A stretch of DNA of 64,000 nt, taken from Gelatiniphilus marinus (GTDB lineage: Bacteria > Bacteroidota > Bacteroidia > Flavobacteriales > Flavobacteriaceae). The DNA lies in the NCBI RefSeq assembly GCF_042678305.1, contig NZ_JBHUDT010000007.1, one strand, 5' to 3'. This document shows, piece by piece, positions 1 through 7,967 of the stretch (positions are counted from its first letter, which is position 1; each line of letters begins with the position of its first letter). Below the pieces are notes generated by a model. It searched no databases, had not been told where the DNA came from, and saw only the letters and a program-made list of their open reading frames with translations. A program made the translations under genes and the position numbers.

Positions 1-2418
1 TGAATATGCCCATGTTTGCCCTTCATCATAACTTATTCTAAGGGCACCATCCTTTCTTCCAGATGCGCTTGCAGGATTACTAAATAATATTCTGTTTTGA
101 TTATACCCATCTAAGGTTGATGTGTATCGTAAAATATTTCCTTGGCAAATAGGGTCTATTAATGTAGAATCAAACGTATATGGTTCCCATGTAGTTCCTA
201 AATCGGAGGTGTAAGTAACCAAACGCGTACCTGTACCATAGTGGTTTCTTGAATTTACCATGATGCGTCCATCATTTAGCTCTACCAAAGTGTTTTCATC
301 AAAACCACTGAAACTATTCGTTGCAGATCTATTCCATGTTGCACCATGGTCTGTACTGTAAAGTAATGCGCCATAGATTTGATTACCTGCTCTTACTACG
401 CCTATTGGGATTACCAAAGTACCGTTTCTTAATTGTATGCCTGTACCTGCCGATGCCCAATATGATTTGTCGCCCGCTTTATAAAGCGCTGCCGTTAAAT
501 CTACAGGCGCAGACCACGTTAAACCGTCATCATCACTATACACATAGCGAGATCTTAAAGTATCTGGACTGTTTGGGTCTCCATTTGAACCAAATATACC
601 TTGGTTTGTTGAATAGGCATAAAAAATAAAAATCCGCCCAGTAGTTTTGTCAACAACAGTACATGCATCACCTCCATATTGTGTATTGATAACTATTGGA
701 TTGCCCCAAGTAGTGCCATTATCAGTACTTCTTCTAACATACATGTCAATCCTGGCAGGAACATCCGCGATGCTTTCCATGCGAGCATCTGTAATGGCCA
801 ATAATGTTCCAGCTTTTGAAGTTACCAATGACGGAATTCTATAAGTATATGGGGTGCCGTTGGTTGAAAAAGGTATTTTATCGCCTTCATATAAATTTAT
901 ATCTACCTCAGCAGTCAACTCCTCTAATGGAGGGATGGCTTCTCCTATAACCACAGAATAATCTTCAAATTCTCCATCTGTAAATGTATCGCATGGTCCA
1001 ATCGCTGGAATAGTGCTATTGGAAGAACGCATAGCAATTCGCATGGTCGTGTTCCCTAATAGGGTGAATTCACCAATTGATACGTTTGAAAATTGAAGGT
1101 CATCGGTTGTATTTGCACCAGTCCAGGTATATACATTTTCTTCAGGATCGGTAAAGTCTCCATCTTGGTTTTTGTCAATCCAAATATGTACACGTTTAAA
1201 AGAACCAGCACTTGGGTTGCCAATTCCAAAATTAAATCTATAACTTTTTTCAGCGTTTAAAGGCACATTGCTATCCGTAATGTTTTCATAACCTATATTC
1301 CCAGAGGTGTGATTTAGTACATCGCCATCAGTTATATTGGTAATTTTAAAATAATCTAAAAAACTGGTTGTAGATGCTGTCATTGTTGTTGGATAACAAG
1401 GACCGGCAGGAGGAACTTGAAGGTTTACTCTGTAATCTTTAACTTCGCCACCCGTAAAATCGTCACAAGCATTTATACTACTAATATCTATAGCACCATT
1501 TGCTGCTCGCATGGCTACCCGCATTCTAGTTAGTCCTCCTACTATTACACTATTAATAGATTGTCTTGCAAAGCCAAGGTCGGCAGTAGTATTAGGTCCT
1601 GTCCAGTTAACTGTTAATTCGCCTGCGTCGTCAAAATCTCCATCTTTGTTCAAATCAATCCATACATGAACGCTTTTATGTGTTGTTAAACCTGGGTTGC
1701 CAACGCCTATATTAAAACCATAAAACGTGTCAGACATTAAACTAGCATCTGTACTTGTAATGTTTTGATAGCCAGTATTTGTAGAGGTGTGATTAATAAA
1801 AGCGCCATCTGTTGTAAGTTCGTTAGAGACCTTGAAATAATTTATAAAGCTTGTTGCAGATACGGGTATTGTAGGTTCACAATACGCAGGTGGTGGCATT
1901 AAAAAAATGCTTATTTTATAATCTTGCACTTCGCCACCGGTAAAACTATCACAAGGTTCTATAGGGTCTATTGTTCCATTTGCGGCAACCATAGCCACTC
2001 GCATTCTGGTTTCTCCTTCTGCAATAACCGGACCTATGTTTTTGTTTGAAAATCCGAGATTAGAACCTGTATTAGGTCCGCTCCAACTAAAGGTTAGTTC
2101 GCCGGCATCGTCAAAATCACCATCTCTATTCATGTCAATCCATACATGAACTCTTTTGTGGGTGGTTAAGCCTGGGTTGCCAACACCAATATCAAATCGA
2201 TACGAAGTATCAGAAATTAAATTAATCTCGGTATCGGTAATATATTCGTAGCCTATGTTTGTAGAGGCCCGATTTAGTACAGCACCGCTATTAAGCTGCA
2301 AATTATTAATAAAGCTTGAAGCGGTTTGCGGTACCGTAGGGGTACAATATTGTGCATAGGATACACTTGCAAAAAGTAAAGTGGCTATTACACAAAATGT
2401 TTTAATGTAGTTTTTCAT
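1..2418 (-). CDS. GEVED-repeat exo-alpha-sialidase, copy 1 (3' end outside window)
   Basis: This is a secreted sialidase of about 806 visible codons whose C-terminus lies beyond base 1. The frame looked open wherever I translated it. The order is signal peptide, three GEVED repeats (C-D-x-F-T-G-G-E-V-x-D-Y type), then a GH33-like sialidase with a YRIPSL motif and Asp boxes such as STDNGTTW. Sialidases of this family release terminal sialic acids from glycans outside the cytoplasm. It parallels the neighbour at 2663-5494 almost codon for codon, with two codons missing in one loop (near 380-400) and compensating in-frame length changes elsewhere. The first 515 or so bases of the gene look identical to that copy. 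A T9SS tail is expected off-window by analogy. The start is the first ATG before the signal peptide; the neighbour has an extra Met codon there. Confidence 0.85.
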   Translation of the reverse strand, partial: MKNYIKTFCVIATLLFASVSYAQYCTPTVPQTASSFINNLQLNSGAVLNRASTNIGYEYITDTEINLISDTSYRFDIGVGNPGLTTHKRVHVWIDMNRDGDFDDAGELTFSWSGPNTGSNLGFSNKNIGPVIAEGETRMRVAMVAANGTIDPIEPCDSFTGGEVQDYKISIFLMPPPAYCEPTIPVSATSFINYFKVSNELTTDGAFINHTSTNTGYQNITSTDASLMSDTFYGFNIGVGNPGLTTHKSVHVWIDLNKDGDFDDAGELTVNWTGPNTTADLGFARQSINSVIVGGLTRMRVAMRAANGAIDISSINACDDFTGGEVKDYRVNLQVPPAGPCYPTTMTASTTSFLDYFKITNITDGDVLNHTSGNIGYENITDSNVPLNAEKSYRFNFGIGNPSAGSFKRVHIWIDKNQDGDFTDPEENVYTWTGANTTDDLQFSNVSIGEFTLLGNTTMRIAMRSSNSTIPAIGPCDTFTDGEFEDYSVVIGEAIPPLEELTAEVDINLYEGDKIPFSTNGTPYTYRIPSLVTSKAGTLLAITDARMESIADVPARIDMYVRRSTDNGTTWGNPIVINTQYGGDACTVVDKTTGRIFIFYAYSTNQGIFGSNGDPNSPDTLRSRYVYSDDDGLTWSAPVDLTAALYKAGDKSYWASAGTGIQLRNGTLVIPIGVVRAGNQIYGALLYSTDHGATWNRSATNSFSGFDENTLVELNDGRIMVNSRNHYGTGTRLVTYTSDLGTTWEPYTFDSTLIDPICQGNILRYTSTLDGYNQNRILFSNPASASGRKDGALRISYDEGQTWAYS

Positions 2419-2567
2419 GTTTTATTTAGTTTTTAATTTTAATTGGATGAATTAGCGCTTCTTAAATGGATGATATACATAATTGAAATTCCTTTTTAAT
2501 TCGGCATTTTGCATTGAAGGGTTAAACCTGAAAACTGATTAAAAAGAGATGTTTTTTTAAAAAAAAC

Positions 2568-2593
2568 GCCCTCAATACTTTTGTATTAAGGGC
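2568..2593 (-). terminator. Rho-independent terminator after sialidase copy 2
   Basis: An 11-bp stem with one G-T pair (GCCCTCAATAC against GTATTAAGGGC) and a four-base loop is followed on the minus strand by a long T run. It lies about 70 bases past the stop of the gene ending at 2663. Confidence 0.8.
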
Positions 2594-2662
2594 ATTTTAT
2601 CATTATTGATTTCAGTTTGAATTATTATATTCTATTTAGAATTTCTAATAAAAAAACTGATT

Positions 2663-5494
2663 TTACTTTTTAACGATTTTAAAATTACTAGTGCCCAATT
2701 CATTTTTGATTTTTACAAAATAAAGACCATTTCTTAAATTAGATACATCTATTTCTTTACGTTCTACACTTACCTCAGCATCAAAAACGAGTTTGCCAAC
2801 TACATTGTAAATTTTAACTTCTGATTTTCGCGAAGCAGATATGTTTAATATCGATTCTACAGGGTTAGGGAATAACTTAGTTCCATTATTTGATGCTGAT
2901 ATTTCCTCTACATCCAAAGCAACAAAAGAATCGCTGTTATCTGTTAAATCGTCTAAACTAAATCTTTTAAATTTAATTTTAGTGTAACCATCTGATTCAT
3001 ATAAGACACCTATTTTTCCATCAGCAGTAATTGCAAGAGATGAATAGGCTGAAAATCCTGTTTGGTATAATTTTGAATATGCCCATGTTTGCCCTTCATC
3101 ATAACTTATTCTTAGCACACCATCTTGTCTTCCTGATGCACTTGCAGGATTACTAAATAATATACGGTTTTTATCATACCCATCTAAAGTAGAGGTATAT
3201 CGTAAAATATTTCCTTGGCAGGTAGGGTCTATTAATGTAGAATCAAACGTATATGGTTCCCATGTAGTTCCTAAATCGGAGGTGTAAGTAACAAGACGGG
3301 TACCTGTTCCATAGTGGTTTCTTGAATTTACCATGATGCGTCCATCATTTAACTCCACCAAAGTGTTTTCATCAAATTTATCAAAACTATTGGTCGCCGA
3401 TCTATTCCATGTTGCACCATGGTCTGTACTGTAAAGTAATGCGCCATATATAAAATTCGCATTACTGCCTCTTACAACGCCTATTGGGATTACCAAAGTG
3501 CCATTTCTTAACTGAATACCTGTACCTGCCGATGCCCAGTATGACCTGTCGCCTGCTTGATAAAGCGCTTCTGTTAAATCTACAGGTGCAGACCACGTTA
3601 AACCGTCATCATCACTATACACGTATCGAGATCTTAAACAATTTGGGCTAGTATGGTCTCCATCTGAATTCCATATAGTACTATTTGTAGAATAGGCATA
3701 AAAAACAAAGATCCTACCTGTATCTCTATCAACAACTGTACAGGCATCCCCACCATGGTCGGTAGAAATGGTTATTGGGCTGCCCCATGTTGTACCATTA
3801 TCGGTACTTCTTCTAACCACCATATCAATATCACCGGGAACATCTGAGGCGTTTTCATAACGCGCATCTGAAATGGCTAATAATGTACCAGCAGTCGAGG
3901 TTACCAATGAGGGAATCCTATACGTGTGTGGTGTTCCATTTGATGAGGCTGGCACGCCATCGCCTACAAACAAATCAATATCAACCTCAGGGGTTAATGC
4001 CGTTAATGGTGGTATTGCAGCACTCACTACTATTGAAAAATCTATAATTTCTCCATCGGTAAACGTATCACAAGGATCTATTGCAGGTATAGTGCTATTT
4101 GAAGACCGCATAGCAATTCGCATGGTAGTATTCCCTAATAGCGTAAATTCACCAATTGATCTGCCTGAAAACTGAAGGTCCTCGGTAGTGTTAGCGCCTG
4201 TCCAGCTAAAGATACCTTCTCCTGCATCAGAAAAATCGCCATCTTGATTTTTATCAATCCATATATGTACACGCTTGTTGGCTCCTGCACTTGGGGTTCC
4301 AACACCAAAATTAAATCGATATACAGATTCAGCATTTAAAGCTACGTTGCTACCTGTAACGTTTTCATAACCTATATTTGTAGAAACGTGATTTAATAAG
4401 TCTCCATCAGCTACTTTGGTAATTTTAAAATAATCTAAAAAACTTGTGGTTGATGCTGTCATTGAAGTTGGATAACAAGGACCGGCAGGAGGAAGTTCTA
4501 GAATTACCCTATAGTCTTTAACTTCACCTCCTGTAAAATTATCGCACGGTGCTATAGGATCTATATTGCCGTCAGCAGCAACCAATGCTACCCGCATTCT
4601 AGTGAGTCCTGCATCTATTACTGTCCCTATATTTTTACTCGAAAAGCCAAGGTCTGTGCCTGTATTTGCCCCCGACCAGCTAAAAGTTAATTCGCCTGTG
4701 TCGTCAAAATCACCATCTCTATTCATATCAATCCATACATGTAGTCTTTTATGCGTAGTGGCAGTTGGGTTTCCTATACCTATATTAAAGGCAAATGAGG
4801 TATCGGTCATTAATGTTGCATCAGTACTCGTAATATTTTGATAACCTACATTTGTAGAGGCATGATTTATAAAAGCACCATCACCTGTGCCTGCAGTAGA
4901 GATTTTGAAATTATTGATATAACTTGTTGCAGATACGGGTATTGTAGGTTCACAATACGCAGGTGGTGGCGTTAAAAAAATGCTTATTTTATAATCTTGC
5001 ACTTCGCCACCGGTAAAACTATCACAAGGTTCTATAGGGTCTATTGTTCCATTTGCGGCAACCATAGCCACTCGCATTCTGGTTTCTCCTTCTGCAATAA
5101 CCGGACCTATGTTTTTGTTTGAAAATCCGAGATTAGAACCTGTATTAGGTCCGCTCCAACTAAAGGTTAGTTCGCCGGCATCGTCAAAATCACCATCTCT
5201 ATTCATGTCAATCCATACATGAACTCTTTTGTGGGTGGTTAAGCCTGGGTTGCCAACACCAATATCAAATCGATACGAAGTATCAGAAATTAAATTAATC
5301 TCGGTATCGGTAATATATTCGTAGCCTATGTTTGTAGAGGCCCGATTTAGTACAGCACCGCTATTAAGCTGCAAATTATTAATAAAGCTTGAAGCGGTTT
5401 GCGGTACCGTAGGGGTACAATATTGTGCATAGGATACACTTGCAAAAAGTAAAGTGGCTATTACACAAAATGTTTTAATGTAGTTTTTCATCAT
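2663..5494 (-). CDS. GEVED-repeat exo-alpha-sialidase with T9SS tail, copy 2
   Basis: A complete 943-residue secreted sialidase. A signal peptide (about 1-23, ending SVSYAQ) is followed by three GEVED domains (about 25-175, 180-335, 338-490), a six-bladed sialidase domain (about 505-860) and a T9SS type A sorting tail (about 870-943, with LFPNP and a final KIVKK). Visible sialidase marks are YRIPSL near 525, five Asp boxes (STDNGTTW, SDDDGLTW, STDHGATW, TSDLGTTW, SYDEGQTW) and the acidic DENTLVEL segment expected to carry the catalytic Glu. The family hydrolyses terminal sialic acid; GEVED repeats are probably spacers or binding modules. The enzyme is probably exported by T9SS and surface-bound or released. 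Actual substrate (Neu5Ac, KDN or another nonulosonate) cannot be read from sequence. Confidence 0.9.
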   Translation of the reverse strand: MMKNYIKTFCVIATLLFASVSYAQYCTPTVPQTASSFINNLQLNSGAVLNRASTNIGYEYITDTEINLISDTSYRFDIGVGNPGLTTHKRVHVWIDMNRDGDFDDAGELTFSWSGPNTGSNLGFSNKNIGPVIAEGETRMRVAMVAANGTIDPIEPCDSFTGGEVQDYKISIFLTPPPAYCEPTIPVSATSYINNFKISTAGTGDGAFINHASTNVGYQNITSTDATLMTDTSFAFNIGIGNPTATTHKRLHVWIDMNRDGDFDDTGELTFSWSGANTGTDLGFSSKNIGTVIDAGLTRMRVALVAADGNIDPIAPCDNFTGGEVKDYRVILELPPAGPCYPTSMTASTTSFLDYFKITKVADGDLLNHVSTNIGYENVTGSNVALNAESVYRFNFGVGTPSAGANKRVHIWIDKNQDGDFSDAGEGIFSWTGANTTEDLQFSGRSIGEFTLLGNTTMRIAMRSSNSTIPAIDPCDTFTDGEIIDFSIVVSAAIPPLTALTPEVDIDLFVGDGVPASSNGTPHTYRIPSLVTSTAGTLLAISDARYENASDVPGDIDMVVRRSTDNGTTWGSPITISTDHGGDACTVVDRDTGRIFVFYAYSTNSTIWNSDGDHTSPNCLRSRYVYSDDDGLTWSAPVDLTEALYQAGDRSYWASAGTGIQLRNGTLVIPIGVVRGSNANFIYGALLYSTDHGATWNRSATNSFDKFDENTLVELNDGRIMVNSRNHYGTGTRLVTYTSDLGTTWEPYTFDSTLIDPTCQGNILRYTSTLDGYDKNRILFSNPASASGRQDGVLRISYDEGQTWAYSKLYQTGFSAYSSLAITADGKIGVLYESDGYTKIKFKRFSLDDLTDNSDSFVALDVEEISASNNGTKLFPNPVESILNISASRKSEVKIYNVVGKLVFDAEVSVERKEIDVSNLRNGLYFVKIKNELGTSNFKIVKK

Positions 5495-5922
5495 TTGTTT
5501 AGTGTTTTAGTTAAATTTTTAATCATTGCGTATTCATTAAGAATATGTAATACATAATGCAGAATTCAAATTTAATATTATATCCTTATTTTTAGGGGGT
5601 AAACTTTTGTCAATTACGGGGTTAATTATTGCATGTGTTTATGCTTGGGCGGATGTAGTGTTTAAATTATACGATGAATGGCTATTTTTTTATTTGCAAT
5701 TCGGCTGTAAATAGTTTGATGAATGTAAATATTCTACCATAAGCTTTTTATAAAGATAGTAAGTTTTGATTTACAAGGGTATTTACTTATAGTTTAGGCT
5801 GGTAATAATGGTTTGTGGTGATTTGTAATTTTAAATTCTAGCAAAAAACAAAAGACCATTTAACTTTGATTAAATGGTCTTTTGTTTGAAAAATGATACT
5901 TACTGTAAGTATTTATACTTTG
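5495..5922. other. Intergenic region with duplicated sialidase leader
   Basis: This 428-base gap has no supportable gene. Its left part (about 5511-5678) is the upstream region of the sialidase and is clearly homologous to about 7631-7807, upstream of the next paralogue. The right part holds the terminator of the gene ending at 5923. I could not assign a confident -7/-33 promoter. Confidence 0.7.
5849..5884 (-). terminator. Strong terminator hairpin
   Basis: A perfect 15-bp stem (CAAAAGACCATTTAA and its complement) with a six-base loop lies about 40 bases after the stop of the GEVED-only gene. It is symmetrical enough to work in both directions. Confidence 0.85.
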
Positions 5923-7623
5923 TTATTTAGAAATTAACAATTTGCTGGTAAACGGAGTTCTTAAGATGTATGTGCCTTTAGCAAATGCCGATAAATCAAC
6001 TTTTTTGCCTTTACCTTCAAGAACTTTAGTTCCTAATAATGAATACACATCCCATTTGCTCTCAATGCTTAAATTGAAAAGACCGTCGGCAGCAGGGTTA
6101 GGATAAGCTTTAAAGTTATTTTTAAGTTTATTGTCTTCAACACTCAATGCAGTATTGCTTAAAATTACTTTATAATCTTCTACTTCTCCACCTGTAAAGT
6201 CATCGCAAGGTGTTATGCCGGTCATGGTTATAGGGCCGTTAGCAGCACGCATAGCTACACGCATTCTTGTTTCTCCTTCTACTATTACAGGGCCAATGTT
6301 TTTATTAGAAAATCCGAGACTAGCACCAGTATTAGCTCCTGTCCAGCTAAAAGTGAGTTCGCCAGCATCATCAAAATCTAAATCACCATTCATGTCAATC
6401 CATACATGAATGCTTTTGTGTGTAGTTAAACCAGGGTCGCCTACGCCAAAATCGAATCTGTAAGCCGTATTCGAGATTAAATTAATATTTGTATCTGTTA
6501 TGTTTTCATACCCCATGTTTGTAGAGTTGCGATCTAATAAAGCTCCACTATCAAGAGTAAGATTGTTTAAATAGCTAGATGCCGTCATTGGTACTACGGG
6601 TTCGCAATACGCTGATGCTGGAGGTAGCTCAAGGTTTACTCTATAGTCTTCTACTTCGCCGCCTGTAAAATTATCGCAAGCTGTTATACCGCTTATATCT
6701 ATAGCACCATTTGCAGCACGCATGGCTACACGCATTCTGGTTAGTCCACCTGCTATTACAGTACCAATGTTTTTATTTGAAAACCCAAGATTAGCTCCAG
6801 TATTAGCTCCTGTCCAGCTAAAAGTTAGTTCTTGGGCATCATCAAAATCTCCATCTTTATTCAGGTCAATCCATACGTGGATGCTTTTATGCGTAGTTAA
6901 ACCTGGGTCTCCTACGCCAAAATCAAATCTGTAGGCCGTATCAGACATTAAAGTGAAATTAGTATCTGTAATGTTTTCATAGCCCATATTTGTAGAGTTA
7001 CGATTTAATAAAGCGCCATTATCGAGTGTAAGGTTGTTTAAATAGCTAGATGCCGTCATTGGTACTGTAGGCTCACAATAGGTTGGTGGTGGCGATAAGA
7101 AAATATCTATCTTATAATCTTGAACTTCGCCACCTGTAAAATCATCACAAGCATTTATACTACTAATATCGATAGCACCATTTGCAGCACGCATGGCTAC
7201 GCGCATTCTTGTCTCTCCTTCAGACAGTACAGAGCCTATGTTTTTATTGGAAAATCCTAGATTAGCTCCAGTGTTAGCTCCAGTCCAGCTAAATATGAGT
7301 TCGTTGGTATCATCAAAATCGCCATCTCTATTTATATCGATCCATACATGAATACTTTTGTGAGTAGTTAAGCCTGGGTCGCCTACTCCTATGTCAAACC
7401 TGTAAGCCGTATTGGAGATTAATGTAACATTAGAATCCGTAATGTTTTCGTAGCCTATGTTTGTAGAAGCACGATCTAATACGGTTCCGCTATCAAGTTG
7501 GAAATTGTTGATAAAGCTTGAAGCGGTTTGCGGTACCGTAGGGGTACAATACTGTGCATAGGATACACTTGCAAAAAGTAAAGTAACCATTGCACAAAGT
7601 GTTTTAAAGTAGTTTTTCATCAT
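5923..7623 (-). CDS. GEVED-repeat secreted protein with T9SS tail, no sialidase domain
   Basis: A 566-residue paralogue of the two sialidases. Signal peptide and first repeat are very close to theirs (about 1-175). Two more GEVED repeats follow (about 180-325 and 328-475), then a short T9SS tail (YPNPA near 510, ending KLLISK). No Asp box or RIP motif is present, so it has no sialidase activity. The three repeats within it are more alike than those in the sialidases, which suggests internal homogenisation. It may bind glycan or act as a surface spacer for the sialidases; that is inference from domain content and position. Confidence 0.85.
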   Translation of the reverse strand: MMKNYFKTLCAMVTLLFASVSYAQYCTPTVPQTASSFINNFQLDSGTVLDRASTNIGYENITDSNVTLISNTAYRFDIGVGDPGLTTHKSIHVWIDINRDGDFDDTNELIFSWTGANTGANLGFSNKNIGSVLSEGETRMRVAMRAANGAIDISSINACDDFTGGEVQDYKIDIFLSPPPTYCEPTVPMTASSYLNNLTLDNGALLNRNSTNMGYENITDTNFTLMSDTAYRFDFGVGDPGLTTHKSIHVWIDLNKDGDFDDAQELTFSWTGANTGANLGFSNKNIGTVIAGGLTRMRVAMRAANGAIDISGITACDNFTGGEVEDYRVNLELPPASAYCEPVVPMTASSYLNNLTLDSGALLDRNSTNMGYENITDTNINLISNTAYRFDFGVGDPGLTTHKSIHVWIDMNGDLDFDDAGELTFSWTGANTGASLGFSNKNIGPVIVEGETRMRVAMRAANGPITMTGITPCDDFTGGEVEDYKVILSNTALSVEDNKLKNNFKAYPNPAADGLFNLSIESKWDVYSLLGTKVLEGKGKKVDLSAFAKGTYILRTPFTSKLLISK

Positions 7624-7967
7624 TTCTCATTGTTTTAGTTAAATTTTTAATCATTGTGTATTAATTGGAAGTATTTAATGCATAATGTAGAATTCAAATT
7701 TACTATTATATCCTTATTTTTAAGGGGTAAACTTTTGTCATTTACGGGGTTAATTATTGCATGTGTTTATGCTCGAGCAGATGTAGTGTTTAAATTGTAC
7801 GATGAATTACAATGATATATCTATTAGTCTGTATTTCTTTTTGATACTTTATGCATTTATAAATTTTAATATTTGTAGAAATGAAATTGAATATTTGGTG
7901 TCGATTTTAGTTTTTCAGGAACTGAAAAGTATTTTGTTTTAATTTTTGTGTTGGTAGCAAACTCAAT
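7624..7967. other. Intergenic region, duplicated leader sequence
   Basis: A gap of 344 bases. The part nearest the GEVED-only gene (about 7631-7807) matches the leader at 5511-5678, including the shared CATGTGTTTATGCT block. The remainder up to the TlpA-like stop is AT-rich and I see no gene or clear hairpin in it. Confidence 0.6.
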
